The translations under genes were made by a program, and so were the position numbers. Under the pieces are notes generated by a model, which was given only the letters and a program-made list of their open reading frames with translations, was not told where the DNA came from and searched no databases. Shown here one piece after another: positions 27,752-38,363 of a stretch of 64,000 nucleotides of DNA. The stretch's first letter is position 1. Each line of letters begins with the position of its first letter. Origin of the DNA: an uncultured Bacteroidota bacterium (GTDB lineage: Bacteria; Bacteroidota; Bacteroidia; Flavobacteriales; Flavobacteriaceae); contig CACMHY010000001.1 in the NCBI GenBank assembly GCA_902613595.1, positions 558,001-622,000 of the forward strand, in the 5' to 3' direction.

Positions 27752-29071
27752 ATGAAACTATATAACTCAAACCTTTTAATTGCTTTATTCACAACTATCA
27801 TATTTATCTCTTGTGAAGAAGAAGAGCCTCAAATTGAATATGTAACTGTAACAGAAACAGTTACTGTTACTGAAACAAATACTGTAGAAGTTGATCCCTT
27901 TGCAGACTCTACACTAGAGGGAAACATAACTGAAGACACAACATTAGATGCATCAAAAATTTGGTTACTCAAAGGTCGTGTTGCTGTAACAGACGGCGTA
28001 ACGTTAACTATACCAGCAGGTACAATTTTAAAAGCTGCATCTGGAACAGGAGCTGATGCTTCAACATTAATAGTTGCTAGAGGTGGGACTATGATTGCAA
28101 ATGGTACAGCAGATAATCCAATTATTATGACAGCTGTTGCTGACAATATTCAAGTTGGAGGTACTTATCCTGATAGTGGACCCGCACTAAGTGTTGATAC
28201 AAGAGGTTTGTGGGGTGGCTTACTTATTCTAGGTAAAGCTCCAAGTTCTTTTAAAAATGATGTTACAGAATTACAGATTGAAGGAATTCCTACGTCGGAC
28301 ACAAACGGATTATACGGCGGCTCAGTAGCTGATGATAACTCTGGTTCTTTTCAATATATTTCTATCCGTCATGGAGGAGCTGAAATTGGTGAAGGTAATG
28401 AAATAAATGGTCTTACTCTAGGAGGAGTTGGATCTGGTACTACCATCAATCAAATTGAGGTTGTGGGAAATGTCGATGATGGAATTGAATTTTTTGGTGG
28501 TACTGTTAATGCAACAAATCTTCTTGTCTGGGGACAAGGCGATGATGCAATAGATATAGACCAAGCGTATGCTGGTACAATAGACGGCGCTCTAGTTGTC
28601 TTAACTGCTGCCTCAGATCATGGCTTTGAAATTGATGGCCCTGAAGGATCAGCACCTGGAAGATTTACCCTTAAAAATGCAACAGTAATTGGAGCAACTG
28701 ATGACTGTGGTGCTGAAGGTGTAGATGGTGAGATGGCTGATTTTAGAAAAGGGGCAACTGGTGATGTATTAAATGTTTTATTCAAAGATTTTGCTGGTGG
28801 TAAAGATGTTGAGTTAGATGCCTCTGCTGATGCTTCAACATATACGGCTGGAACTCTAACTTTTGCAAACATAGATATACTGCATCCACTAGATGGTAAT
28901 GGAAATGTTTGTTCAGATGTTGAATCAGTCGATAAAATTTTTGATGATAAATCCGATGAGAGCACATTTGAAACAGATGCCTCTACTTTTGCTGAAATTG
29001 TTACAGCTCAAAAAGATGGTAATGGTTTAGCAGATGATTCTACTTTTTCATGGACTTTTTACAAGAGATAA
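27752..29071 (+). CDS. Surface-type beta-helix lipoprotein, partner of the TonB receptor
   Basis: A 439-residue lipoprotein. The signal peptide ends in FISC with Cys21, and the Cys is followed by an acidic run (EEEEP), a feature linked in Bacteroidota to export to the cell surface. A short Thr/Val/Glu repeat linker (residues about 29-43, TVTET units) follows. The rest is rich in Gly, Asp, Thr and Val with recurring turns such as IRHGGAEIGEGNEINGL and DDGIEFFGGTVNATN, typical of right-handed beta-helix folds. The TonB-dependent receptor starts 61 nt downstream, so it is probably the surface binding partner, in the position a SusD protein holds elsewhere. The ligand is not known; phosphate or a phosphorylated compound is inferred from the PiT gene. 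Confidence 0.8.
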   Translation: MKLYNSNLLIALFTTIIFISCEEEEPQIEYVTVTETVTVTETNTVEVDPFADSTLEGNITEDTTLDASKIWLLKGRVAVTDGVTLTIPAGTILKAASGTGADASTLIVARGGTMIANGTADNPIIMTAVADNIQVGGTYPDSGPALSVDTRGLWGGLLILGKAPSSFKNDVTELQIEGIPTSDTNGLYGGSVADDNSGSFQYISIRHGGAEIGEGNEINGLTLGGVGSGTTINQIEVVGNVDDGIEFFGGTVNATNLLVWGQGDDAIDIDQAYAGTIDGALVVLTAASDHGFEIDGPEGSAPGRFTLKNATVIGATDDCGAEGVDGEMADFRKGATGDVLNVLFKDFAGGKDVELDASADASTYTAGTLTFANIDILHPLDGNGNVCSDVESVDKIFDDKSDESTFETDASTFAEIVTAQKDGNGLADDSTFSWTFYKR

Positions 29072-29100
29072 TTTAGAAATATTATTTATTTAAATTAATA

Positions 29101-29130
29101 TTGCCCAACAACAAAATGTTGGGCAATTTT
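29101..29130 (+). terminator. Perfect hairpin between lipoprotein and TonB receptor
   Basis: TTGCCCAACA, loop ACAAAA and TGTTGGGCAA form a perfect 10-bp stem (29101-29126) followed by TTTT. It has the form of an intrinsic terminator, yet the receptor ATG lies only six bases after the stem. It may terminate part of the transcripts, so that more lipoprotein than receptor is made, or it may act on mRNA stability or receptor translation. Confidence 0.7.
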
Positions 29131-29132
29131 GT

Positions 29133-31970
29133 ATGGATCAAATAAAAAATATTACAAAGATCTTATTTCTGTTTTTCACTACAGTAACATACTCTCAATT
29201 TGGTATCACTGGTACTGTTTTAGATGGTGATTTTAATGAACCTCTTCCTTTTGCAAATGTCTTAGTAAAAGAAACTGGTGATGGAGTAACAACTGATTTT
29301 GACGGGAAATATACAATTGAATTATCATCAGGAAATTATACTTTGATTTTTTCATTTGTAGGCTATGAAACAAAAGAAATTACTAATATTAGTGTATCTG
29401 ATGACAACTACACTCTAACTGATATTGTATTAAGTTCTGTTGCTCAGGGTTTAGAAGAAGTAGTTGTTACTGTTGATGCAAGGCGAAATACTGAATCATC
29501 AGTATTAGAAATTCAAAAAAAATCAGCGAGTTTACTTGATGGTATCTCTGCACAAGCATTTAGAAAAATTGGAGCTAACGATATTGCAAGTGCAGTTAAA
29601 AATGTCCCAGGCGTATCTGTTCAAGGCGGAAAATTTGTTTATGTTAGAGGATTAGGCGATCGCTATTCAAAATCAATTTTAAATGGTGTTGATATACCAG
29701 GATTAGACCCCGATAGAAATACTATACAAATGGATCTTTTCCCAACTAACCTCCTTTCAAATGTTTTGGTAATTAAATCAGCAAGAGCAGATTTACCTGC
29801 CGACTTTACAGGTGGAGTAATCAATATAATCACTAAAGATTTTCCTAATAGTGAAGAATTTTCTATTTCAGTTGGCACATCATTTAATCCAAACATGCAT
29901 TTTAAAGAAAATTACTTGACTTATGAAGGCGGACAAACTGACTTTCTTGGATTTGATGATGGATCAAGATCAAATAAAATTGCAAGTACCTTTTTAGGCA
30001 ACGATTTTGACCCCAGACTTACTAATTCAAATTCATCTTTGTCTTTAATTAACGAGATTTCAAATCAATTTGATCCTCAAATGGGTCCTAGGGACGATAC
30101 TAGTGGGATGAATTATAATTTTAATGTTACTTATGGAAATCAAATAAAATTTGAAAATGATCATTCGTTTGGTTATTTAGGTTCCCTTTCTTACAGAAAA
30201 GAACAATCAATTTATGAAAATTCACAAGATAATATTTTCAATTTTAGTCCCAACAGGTCTGATCTAAACTTTGAAGAAAATAGACTTCAATTTGGAACTA
30301 TTGGAGGTGAAAATATTATAGCTAGTGGTTTATTAGGACTTACATATAAGACAAATAATTCAAAGTTTAGATTTAATTCTCTTCATATACAAAATGGTGA
30401 AAGTACCTCAGGTAGTTTCAGACAATTAACAAGATTTTCAGACTTTGTTGATTTTAATAAATTTAATTTAGAATACAATGAACGTTCAATTACCAATGGA
30501 ATAATTTCAGGTTTACATAATTTAAATGAATCCAAATTTAAAGTTGAGTGGACTATCTCTGGAACACTTGCAAAAGTTCACGATAAAGATGTTCGTAATA
30601 CTACTTTTCAGGATGAAGAAGGAATTTTTAGCTTTCAAGAAAATACCGAACCAAAAAGGATTTGGAGAACTCTTGATGAATATAATTTAGTTGGAAAAGT
30701 AGATCTTTCAAAAAGATTTACATTTTTAAATGAAGATGCTATTTTAAAATTTGGAGTGTTTGGCTCAACAAAAGAAAGAGATTTTTCAATTGCACAATAT
30801 TCAGTCAGTAGTAATTATACATCCGAACGCGACTGGGCAAATTATAGTGGAGATCCAAATCAATTGTTTAATCCAGTTAATTTAATTTCACCTTCAAATG
30901 ATAGAGGGACCTATATTAACCCGCAAACTACTATTAGACAAGATGCAAATATTTTTAATGCAACTCAACAAAATCTTGCCGCCTACATATCAAATGAATT
31001 TAATTTAAATTCAAAACTTAAATCTATCATTGGTTTTAGATTTGAAAACTATCAAGTCTTTTATTCTGGAGAAAATAGTCAACTGGGCCAAATACTCAAT
31101 AATGAAAAAATCATTAATGAAAATAATTTATTCCCCTCAATAAATTTTATATATAATTTAAAAGAAGACAAAAATTTAAGGCTAGCTTATTCCTTGACAA
31201 CTGCTAGACCAAGTTTTAAAGAAGCTTCTATAGCTGAAATTTATGATCCTCTTTCAAACCTATTCTTTATTGGTAATATTGACATTAAACCATCTTACAT
31301 TGACAACTTTGATATTAGATATGAATCTTTTGGAGAAAATGCTCAACTATTTGCCATGAGTCTATTTTATAAAAAACTAACTGATCCTATTGAAATTGGA
31401 TTTGTTGCTGCATCCACCTCTAATTATAAGCCATTGAATCTTGAAGATGCAGAGGTATATGGATTTGAAATTGAACTGAGAAAAAAAATGAGTGATTGGA
31501 TTTCAGGACTTAAAAATTTTAATTTAAATTTTAATGGATCATACATTATATCTGATGAAAAATATAGTGAAGATGAATTAGCTCTAAGGACTTTAGGACT
31601 AAGAGAGGGTGAAAAATTAGGAGATTCAAGATCTTTACAAGGTCAATCTCCTTACCTTGTAAATGCTGGAGTTGACTATAATAATGTTGAAAAAGGAATT
31701 CGAGGAAACTTATATTTTAATGTGCAGGGAAAAACTTTAGAAGTTGTTGGAGATGGATTTTATCCTGACGTTTATACCATGCCATTTAACAGTTTAAATT
31801 TTAATTTAAGCAAACAATTTAAAAACAATACAAGTCTTACATTTAGAATAAGAAATTTACTAAATGACGAAAGAGAAAGTTTATTTGAGGGATATGGCGG
31901 GACAACAGAGTATTTTAGATTTAGAAATATTGGAAGGACTTATTCTCTAGGCTACTCTGTTAAATTTTAA
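29133..31970 (+). CDS. TonB-dependent receptor with CarboxypepD_reg-like domain
   Basis: A 945-residue outer-membrane active transporter powered by TonB. A signal peptide ends near VTYSQ. A carboxypeptidase-regulatory-like beta-sandwich follows (residues 22-110, GTVLDGDFNEPLPFANVLVK and FDGKYTIELSSGNYTL). The plug domain is marked by DIASAVKNVPGVSVQGG and YVRGLGDRYSKSILNGVDIPG. A long beta-barrel ends in an aromatic C-terminus (GYSVKF). The plug type resembles receptors that work with a beta-helix lipoprotein rather than SusD. It lies directly after that lipoprotein and 15 nt before a PiT phosphate permease, so uptake of phosphate or phosphate esters is a reasonable inference. Confidence 0.93.
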   Translation: MDQIKNITKILFLFFTTVTYSQFGITGTVLDGDFNEPLPFANVLVKETGDGVTTDFDGKYTIELSSGNYTLIFSFVGYETKEITNISVSDDNYTLTDIVLSSVAQGLEEVVVTVDARRNTESSVLEIQKKSASLLDGISAQAFRKIGANDIASAVKNVPGVSVQGGKFVYVRGLGDRYSKSILNGVDIPGLDPDRNTIQMDLFPTNLLSNVLVIKSARADLPADFTGGVINIITKDFPNSEEFSISVGTSFNPNMHFKENYLTYEGGQTDFLGFDDGSRSNKIASTFLGNDFDPRLTNSNSSLSLINEISNQFDPQMGPRDDTSGMNYNFNVTYGNQIKFENDHSFGYLGSLSYRKEQSIYENSQDNIFNFSPNRSDLNFEENRLQFGTIGGENIIASGLLGLTYKTNNSKFRFNSLHIQNGESTSGSFRQLTRFSDFVDFNKFNLEYNERSITNGIISGLHNLNESKFKVEWTISGTLAKVHDKDVRNTTFQDEEGIFSFQENTEPKRIWRTLDEYNLVGKVDLSKRFTFLNEDAILKFGVFGSTKERDFSIAQYSVSSNYTSERDWANYSGDPNQLFNPVNLISPSNDRGTYINPQTTIRQDANIFNATQQNLAAYISNEFNLNSKLKSIIGFRFENYQVFYSGENSQLGQILNNEKIINENNLFPSINFIYNLKEDKNLRLAYSLTTARPSFKEASIAEIYDPLSNLFFIGNIDIKPSYIDNFDIRYESFGENAQLFAMSLFYKKLTDPIEIGFVAASTSNYKPLNLEDAEVYGFEIELRKKMSDWISGLKNFNLNFNGSYIISDEKYSEDELALRTLGLREGEKLGDSRSLQGQSPYLVNAGVDYNNVEKGIRGNLYFNVQGKTLEVVGDGFYPDVYTMPFNSLNFNLSKQFKNNTSLTFRIRNLLNDERESLFEGYGGTTEYFRFRNIGRTYSLGYSVKF

Positions 31971-31985
31971 TACCTTGATAAACTT

Positions 31986-34250
31986 ATGGACAGCATATAT
32001 TTATTTATAGTTATCCTGTTGAGTCTATTAGCTATTGGTGATTTAATAGTTGGGGTAAGTAACGATGCTGTGAATTTTCTGAACTCTGCTATTGGATCTA
32101 AGGTTTTTTCGTTTAGAAAAATCATGATTTTTGCTAGCGTAGGCATTCTTTTTGGAGCACTATCCTCTAGCGGTATGATGGAGGTTGCAAGAAAGGGAAT
32201 ATTTAATCCTGGGGCATTCTTTTTTGATGAAATTATCTTCATCTTCATGGCTGTAATGATGACAGATATTTTATTATTAGACTTTTTTAATACTATCGGT
32301 CTACCAACGTCAACAACCGTCTCTATTGTTTTTGAGTTACTAGGTGCTGCTGTTGTAATGGCTATAATTAAAATAGCTAAGTCTGATCAACTGCTGTCTG
32401 ATTTATCAACCTATATAAATACAGAAAAGGCAACTCAGATTATTTTGGGCATCTTACTTTCAGTATTTATAGCCTTCTCTATCGGAGCATTAGTGCAATG
32501 GATATCCCGAATTATTTACACATTTAATTTTGAAAAAAAACCATCTTGGTTAAATAGTCTTTTTGGGGGAGTTGCATTAGCTGCTATTTTTAATTTTATA
32601 TTAATTAAAGGAATAAAAGGTACACCATATTCAAATATGGAACTAGAGCTTTTAAATTCCCAAACAATAAACTCTTTTATAGAAGGCAATCTTCTTTCAG
32701 TTCAAATCATAAGTTTTATTCTTTGGTTTTTTTTCTCAGTATTAATCAATTTTATCAAATGGGATATTTACAAAATTATTATTGGGGTTGGGACTTTTGC
32801 TTTGGCACTAGCATTTGCTGGTAATGATTTAGTAAATTTTATAGGTGTCCCTATTGCTGCTTTTCAATCATACAAAGCTTGGTTAGGTTCCGGGGTTTCA
32901 GCAGAGAGTTTTAGTATGATACAATTAACTCAAAAAGTTCAAACACCTACTATTTTTTTATTTGTCTCTGGAACAATAATGATAGTTACTCTTTGGTTTT
33001 CATCAAAAGCAAAAAAGGTTGTCAAAACTTCTTTGGATCTTTCCAATCAATATGGAACTCGTGAACGATTTAAACCTAATTTTTTATCAAGAATTTTAGT
33101 TAGAATATTTATAAATCTAAACGAAATTATTAAAAATGCTATTCCTGAAAAAACTCAGCTTTTATTAAATAACTCTTTTAAACAAATCAAACCAAAAGGA
33201 AATATCAATGCTAGTAATATTCCTGAATTTGATAAGCTTAGAGCAAGTATAAATCTTGTAGTGGCCTCTGTTTTAATTTCTTTTGCAACCTCACTTAAAT
33301 TGCCATTATCAACAACCTATGTGACATTTATGGTAGCCATGGGTACTTCACTTGCTGACCGTGCATGGAGTTCAGATAGTGCAGTTTATAGAGTCTCAGG
33401 AGTACTTAATGTGATTGGAGGTTGGTTTTTAACTGCTTTTAGTGCATTTACTGTTGGTGGTATTATAGTGTATCTTCTTAATATTGGAGGGGTTCAGGTA
33501 ATCGCAGTAATTATGTTTATCATTTTATTGATAATAGGAAAAAATTATGTTAGTCATAGAAAAGAAAATAAGTCAATAAGAGAAGAAGAAATTGCTCTTA
33601 TTGTTGAAAGTAACTCTTTTCAAGGTGTAATTGATCAAAGTGGTTCAACAATAGAACTTGTACTGAAAAAAAGTTATAAAGTATATAAACTTATAATACT
33701 AGGGCTCTCAACCAATGACCTAGAACCACTTGAAAAGGCAAAAAAGAATTCAAAAAAATTACAGAACAGTATTGAAGACTTAAAAGGAAATCTTTTCTAC
33801 TTTATTAGAAATCTAGAAGAAAGTTCATTGCCAGCTAGTACATTTTATATTGAACTTTTGGGTTACTTACATGATCTATCTGAAGATCTGACTTATCTAG
33901 CGAAAATTAGTTATGATCACCTTAATAACAACCACCGTAAATTAACATTTAGTCAAATTAAAGACCTCTTATTGATTGAAGAATCAGTAAACAAAATTTT
34001 TAAAGAGGGAAAAGAAGCATTTAATTCTATCCAAAATCAAAAGGAATTTGAAGAGGTATTGTTTGAGAAAAACAATTCATTTGGACTCATAGAATCTAAA
34101 ATAAATACTCAAATTGAAAGAACAAGAAGTGAGGAGACAAGTCCGAAAAATACTACTCTCTACTTCAACTTTCTAATAAGAACAAAAGATCTTATTACCC
34201 ACAAATATGAATTGGTTGAAAAATACTATGGTGTTGTGAAAAAACTTTGA
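31986..34250 (+). CDS. PiT-family inorganic phosphate transporter with PhoU-like C-terminal domain
   Basis: A 754-residue inner-membrane permease. The PiT signature repeats appear in both halves: GVSNDAVNFLNSAIGSKV at about residue 23 and FAGNDLVNFIGVPIAAFQS at about residue 278. About ten to twelve membrane segments reach residue 520. Residues 540-754 are helical and charged (SYKVYKLIILGLSTNDLEPL, then LHDLSEDLTYLAKISYDHL) and resemble PhoU, the regulator of phosphate uptake. Fused PiT-PhoU proteins occur in Bacteroidota. It starts 15 nt after the TonB receptor, so outer- and inner-membrane steps may form one route for phosphate. Confidence 0.92.
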   Translation: MDSIYLFIVILLSLLAIGDLIVGVSNDAVNFLNSAIGSKVFSFRKIMIFASVGILFGALSSSGMMEVARKGIFNPGAFFFDEIIFIFMAVMMTDILLLDFFNTIGLPTSTTVSIVFELLGAAVVMAIIKIAKSDQLLSDLSTYINTEKATQIILGILLSVFIAFSIGALVQWISRIIYTFNFEKKPSWLNSLFGGVALAAIFNFILIKGIKGTPYSNMELELLNSQTINSFIEGNLLSVQIISFILWFFFSVLINFIKWDIYKIIIGVGTFALALAFAGNDLVNFIGVPIAAFQSYKAWLGSGVSAESFSMIQLTQKVQTPTIFLFVSGTIMIVTLWFSSKAKKVVKTSLDLSNQYGTRERFKPNFLSRILVRIFINLNEIIKNAIPEKTQLLLNNSFKQIKPKGNINASNIPEFDKLRASINLVVASVLISFATSLKLPLSTTYVTFMVAMGTSLADRAWSSDSAVYRVSGVLNVIGGWFLTAFSAFTVGGIIVYLLNIGGVQVIAVIMFIILLIIGKNYVSHRKENKSIREEEIALIVESNSFQGVIDQSGSTIELVLKKSYKVYKLIILGLSTNDLEPLEKAKKNSKKLQNSIEDLKGNLFYFIRNLEESSLPASTFYIELLGYLHDLSEDLTYLAKISYDHLNNNHRKLTFSQIKDLLLIEESVNKIFKEGKEAFNSIQNQKEFEEVLFEKNNSFGLIESKINTQIERTRSEETSPKNTTLYFNFLIRTKDLITHKYELVEKYYGVVKKL

Positions 34251-34252
34251 AG

Positions 34253-34609
34253 CTAATCAGAACTAGAAGCCAATAGTTCTGGCTTTTTCCATTTCTTTGC
34301 TCTTAAAATTTTGTTGTCTTTGAAGTCGACCTCGATCAAAGAATCGCCATTCCAAAAAAGCCAACGGTTAACTTTTTTCCCCGCTTCAAAACTTCCTTCC
34401 GAAATTTTATTCCCATGAAGATCATAACTTACCCAATCTCCATGGTTTTTGCCATCTAAAAAATAACCTGTTTGTGAAATATTCCCATTTACATGATATT
34501 CTGTAAATTTCACTGATTCACCTTCTTGAACAAATTCTCGTCTAGACTCGTTTTCCTGAGCATTCAAGGCTATGGTTGTAAATAAAAAAAGACAAATCAG
34601 ATATTTCAT
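34253..34609 (-). CDS. Secreted YwqK/MORN-repeat protein
   Basis: A 118-residue protein with a signal peptide (LFLFTTIALNAQ) followed by MORN-like repeats of the YwqK type: TEYHVNGNISQTGYFLDGKNHGDW, seen as GNISQTGYF, GKNHGDWVSYD, GNKISEGSFEAGKK and VNRWLFWNG. Databases often label such proteins YwqK antitoxins, but the secreted Bacteroidota versions have no proven toxin partner, and none is visible here. It converges with the PiT gene, with two bases between the stops. Confidence 0.8.
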   Translation of the reverse strand: MKYLICLFLFTTIALNAQENESRREFVQEGESVKFTEYHVNGNISQTGYFLDGKNHGDWVSYDLHGNKISEGSFEAGKKVNRWLFWNGDSLIEVDFKDNKILRAKKWKKPELLASSSD

Positions 34610-34725
34610 TTTGGTACTAGTTACTTCTTTGTTAACACAAAGTTAATAAAAAATAAATATTTAGGTAATGTTTTAGTAACATTATCTTAACATTAGATCG
34701 CAATACATTGATTTACAGGAATATA

Positions 34726-34747
34726 AAAGCCCACATCAGCGGGCTTT
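34726..34747 (-). terminator. Terminator downstream of nrdA
   Basis: AAAGCCC (34726-34732) and GGGCTTT (34741-34747) form a 7-bp stem with an 8-base loop. It lies 24 bases after the nrdA stop codon on the minus strand and is followed there by a T/A-rich stretch. It probably ends the nrdB-nrdA transcript. Confidence 0.7.
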
Positions 34748-34770
34748 ATCAGAATTTATGCTATAATCTT

Positions 34771-37212
34771 CTAGGATCCACACATCAAACAATCATCATC
34801 TTCACTTTCCTTGGCCTTTGAAAGCATCTGTTTTAATTCTTCAGGAGACAAAGGTTCAACAGGCTGAGGGGCTGATTCTGGATTATCTTGATTTGCTGTT
34901 ATTGCGGTAGCGGGTATTTGAGCGGGAGCCTTTTCTTCTTTAGACTTATTGTCAAGGGTAAACTTAATTGCATCTACGGCAGATTTTGTCCTTAAATAAT
35001 ACATACCGGTCTTAAGACCCGATTTCCATCCATAGAAATGCATCGAAGTGAGTTTAGCCATAGTTGCTCCTTCCATAAATAAATTTAGAGACTGGGATTG
35101 ATCAATAAAATATCCTCTATGTCTAGACATATCAATGATATCTTTCATACTCATTTCCCAAACGGTTCTGTAAAGTTCTTTGATGTCACTTGGAATAGCC
35201 TCAATGGTTTGAATTGATCCATTGTTTCTCATTAACTCCTGTTTCATATCCTCATTCCAAAGTCCTCTTTCAACTAGATCCTCAAGCAAGTGTTTGTTCA
35301 CTACAATGAATTCGCCTGAAAGCACTCTACGAGTATATATATTTGATGTGTAAGGCTCAAAACATTCATTGTTGCCAAGAATTTGTGATGTGCTAGCCGT
35401 AGGCATAGGTGCAACTAAAAGTGAATTTCTTACACCTTGTTTTTTTACTGTTTTTCTGAGTTTTGCCCAATCCCAACGACCACTTAATTCTTCATCCTTT
35501 ATTCCCCAAAGATTGTGTTGGAACTCACCTTTAGAAATTGGTGAATCTTTATAGGTTTGATAGGGACCGTCTTTTTTCGCCTCTTCAGCAGATGCGGTAA
35601 CAGCTGCAAAATAAAGAGTTTCAAAAATTTCTTGATTTAGTTCTTTGGCCTTTTCAGAAGTAAATGGTAGACGCAACATTATAAAGGTATCTGCTAGGCC
35701 TTGAACACCTAATCCAATTGGACGGTGTCTGAAGTTAGAGTTTTCTGCCTCTTTTACTGGATAATAATTTCGGTCAATTACCCTATTAAGATTTTTAGTA
35801 ACTCTTACTGTAACATCAAAAAGTGATTTATGATCAAACTCGCCATCCTTAACGAACATCGGAAGGGCGATAGACGCGAGATTACATACTGCTATCTCAT
35901 CTGCTGAGGTATATTCTAGTATTTCAGTACAAAGATTTGAAGAACGTATTGTGCCGAGATTTTTTTGATTTGACTTGCGATTAGCAGAATCCTTGTATAA
36001 CATATAAGGAGTCCCCGTTTCTATTTGAGATTCAAGAATTTTTTCCCAAAGCTCACGCGCTTTAATTGTTTTTCTACCTTTACCTTCTCCTTCATATTTT
36101 TCATACAATTTTTCAAATTCCTCTCCATGAACGTCATACAAGCCTGGACACTCATTAGGACACATTAGGGTCCATTCACCATCCTCTTCTACCCTTTTCA
36201 TAAATAAGTCTGGTGTCCACATGGCATAAAAAAGATCTCGAGCACGCATTTCTTCTTTTCCGTGATTCTTTTTTAACTCAAGAAAATCAAAAATATCAGC
36301 ATGCCAAGGTTCAACATATATAGCGAAGGAACCCTTTCTTTTACCACCTCCTTGGTCTACATATCTTGCAGTATCATTAAATACTCTAAGCATTGGAACG
36401 ATTCCATTTGATGTCCCATTAGTTCCAGCTATATATGACCCTGTAGCTCTTATGTTATGTATAGATAACCCTATACCTCCAGCAGACTGAGATATTTTTG
36501 CAGTCTGTTTTAAAGTGTCATAAATACCATCGATACTGTCATCCTTCATGGTCAAAAGAAAACAAGATGACATTTGTGGTTTGGGTGTTCCCGAGTTAAA
36601 CAACGTAGGTGTGGCATGCGTGAAATACCGCTTAGACATTAATTCGTATGTTTCTAGCGCTGATTCAATATCGTCAAGGTGAATTCCTATTGAGACTCTC
36701 ATCAACATATGCTGAGGGCGTTCAACAATTTTACCATTAAGCTTTAATAAGTATGAACGTTCTAAGGTTTTAAAACCAAAAAAATCATAACCGAAGTCAC
36801 GATTATAAATAATACTAGAGTCAAGTTTGTCTGAGTTTTTTTTAATTACTTTATAAACCTCATCTGAGAGTAAAGGAGCTTTTTTTCCTGTTCTAGGATT
36901 GACATAATTGTATAAATCGTCCATTGTCTCGGAAAAAGATTTTTTCGTGTTTTTATGTAAGTTTGATACTGAAATACGCGCAGCCAGTTTTGCATAATCA
37001 GGATGGGTTGTAGTCATGGTTGCAGCAATTTCAGCTGCAAGATTGTCGAGCTCTGAAGTAGTCACACCATCGTAAAGTCCCTCAATCACTCGCATAGCAA
37101 CTCTGACTGGATCTACTAATGGATTTAAGCCATAATTTAGCTTTCGGATCCTCGCTGTGATTTTATCGAACATGATGGGCTCCTTTCGACCATCCCTTTT
37201 TACTACAAACAT
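34771..37212 (-). CDS. nrdA: Ribonucleoside-diphosphate reductase, large subunit
   Basis: The catalytic subunit of class I ribonucleotide reductase, which makes dNDPs. The 813 residues include an N-terminal ATP-cone ([20 protein letters not shown]). The redox Cys pair lies in SSCFLL and VCNLASI, the thiyl-radical Cys in SNLCTEI, and the radical-transfer tyrosines in GMYYLRTK. The C-terminus ends in CLMCGS, the mobile CxxC that is reduced by thioredoxin or glutaredoxin. The ATP-cone predicts dATP inhibition. nrdB lies 72 nt upstream on the same strand. An Ala/Pro-rich linker (about residues 765-790) precedes the tail. Confidence 0.96.
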   Translation of the reverse strand: MFVVKRDGRKEPIMFDKITARIRKLNYGLNPLVDPVRVAMRVIEGLYDGVTTSELDNLAAEIAATMTTTHPDYAKLAARISVSNLHKNTKKSFSETMDDLYNYVNPRTGKKAPLLSDEVYKVIKKNSDKLDSSIIYNRDFGYDFFGFKTLERSYLLKLNGKIVERPQHMLMRVSIGIHLDDIESALETYELMSKRYFTHATPTLFNSGTPKPQMSSCFLLTMKDDSIDGIYDTLKQTAKISQSAGGIGLSIHNIRATGSYIAGTNGTSNGIVPMLRVFNDTARYVDQGGGKRKGSFAIYVEPWHADIFDFLELKKNHGKEEMRARDLFYAMWTPDLFMKRVEEDGEWTLMCPNECPGLYDVHGEEFEKLYEKYEGEGKGRKTIKARELWEKILESQIETGTPYMLYKDSANRKSNQKNLGTIRSSNLCTEILEYTSADEIAVCNLASIALPMFVKDGEFDHKSLFDVTVRVTKNLNRVIDRNYYPVKEAENSNFRHRPIGLGVQGLADTFIMLRLPFTSEKAKELNQEIFETLYFAAVTASAEEAKKDGPYQTYKDSPISKGEFQHNLWGIKDEELSGRWDWAKLRKTVKKQGVRNSLLVAPMPTASTSQILGNNECFEPYTSNIYTRRVLSGEFIVVNKHLLEDLVERGLWNEDMKQELMRNNGSIQTIEAIPSDIKELYRTVWEMSMKDIIDMSRHRGYFIDQSQSLNLFMEGATMAKLTSMHFYGWKSGLKTGMYYLRTKSAVDAIKFTLDNKSKEEKAPAQIPATAITANQDNPESAPQPVEPLSPEELKQMLSKAKESEDDDCLMCGS

Positions 37213-37284
37213 ATTTTACATTTTAAGTTTTGCTTTAATTTATGGTTAGAATTATGAAGATTGATTTATAATTTAAACGAGTTA

Positions 37285-38262
37285 CTAGAAATCAGCATCA
37301 AAACTTATTTTCTCGTCTTTCTTTTCATTATTTAATACTCCTGCTTTTTGGTATTCTCCTACACGTTTTTCAAAGAAATTAGTCTTCCCTTGTAGAGAAA
37401 TCATATCCATAAAATCAAATGGATTACTTACATTAAACTCTTTCTCGATACCAAGCTCAACCAAAAGACGATCTGTAACAAATTCAAGATATTGAGTCAT
37501 CAGTTTTGCATTCATTCCAATTAGACTTATTGGTAAGGATTCAGTAATGAACTCTCTTTCAATATTTAGGGCATCTAACAATATTTCCTTAATTCGTTTG
37601 GGAGGAACTTTGTTTACTAAATGATTGTTATGCAGATGAACAGCAAAGTCGCAGTGAACCCCCTCATCTCTAGATATTAATTCATTTGAAAAAGTTAGCC
37701 CTGGCATTAATCCACGTTTCTTTAACCAAAATATTGAGCAAAAAGCTCCTGAGAAAAATATACCCTCTACCGCAGCAAATGCAATAAGTCTTTCAGCAAA
37801 AGAATCTGATTCAATCCATCTAAGTGCCCAATCTGCTTTCTTTTTTATAGCTGGAAATACCTCAATTGCTTTAAACAGTTTATCTTTTTCTACATCATCC
37901 TTTACATATGTATCGATTAGTAGTGAATAGGTTTCTGAATGGATATTTTCCATCATAATTTGGAAACCATAAAAAAACTTTGCCTCAGAGTATTGAACTT
38001 CGTTAACAAAGTTTTCTGCAAGATTCTCATTTACAATTCCATCAGAAGCGGCAAAAAAAGCAAGGATATGCTTAATAAAATACTTTTCATCATCATTGAG
38101 TTTAGAATTCCAATCTGAAAGGTCTTGATGTAAATCGATTTCTTCAGCAGTCCAAAAACTTGCCTCCATTTTTTTATACCATTCCCAAATATCGTGGTGT
38201 TGAATTGGGAAGATTACAAAGCGATTTTCGTTTTCTTGGAGAATAGGTTCTACTGCTGCCAT
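37285..38262 (-). CDS. nrdB: Ribonucleoside-diphosphate reductase, small subunit
   Basis: The 325-residue radical-generating subunit with a dimetal site in a four-helix bundle. The metal ligands and radical region are recognisable: [34 protein letters not shown] (with the candidate radical Tyr), [13 protein letters not shown] and [16 protein letters not shown]. The C-terminal tail KISFDADF is the peptide that docks on NrdA. It precedes nrdA with a 72-nt gap, so they are probably one transcript, small subunit first. The 223-bp region upstream holds an unusual overlapping inverted repeat. Confidence 0.96.
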   Translation of the reverse strand: MAAVEPILQENENRFVIFPIQHHDIWEWYKKMEASFWTAEEIDLHQDLSDWNSKLNDDEKYFIKHILAFFAASDGIVNENLAENFVNEVQYSEAKFFYGFQIMMENIHSETYSLLIDTYVKDDVEKDKLFKAIEVFPAIKKKADWALRWIESDSFAERLIAFAAVEGIFFSGAFCSIFWLKKRGLMPGLTFSNELISRDEGVHCDFAVHLHNNHLVNKVPPKRIKEILLDALNIEREFITESLPISLIGMNAKLMTQYLEFVTDRLLVELGIEKEFNVSNPFDFMDMISLQGKTNFFEKRVGEYQKAGVLNNEKKDEKISFDADF

Positions 38263-38363
38263 TTGTCGTTTTATTAATTAGGTTAAAGAAAGTTGAATTA
38301 TGAATAACAAAGATTCTAAATTGTATTCAAAATTGAAAGGGCAACTTTTCCACAATGAAGCTT

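Noticed and set aside
27839-27888. Short tandem repeat coding for TVTE units in the lipoprotein
   Set aside because: It stays in frame and forms a flexible linker after the lipid anchor; not a separate repeat element.
28618-28965. Open frames antisense to the lipoprotein gene
   Set aside because: Shadows of the Gly/Asp/Ser-rich coding strand; no start context, and they lie inside a well-supported gene.
34631-34645. Near-palindrome CTTTGTTAACACAAAG upstream of the YwqK-like gene
   Set aside because: Symmetry is imperfect and the site mostly reflects a -7 box-like TAACTTTG on the minus strand without a -33 partner.
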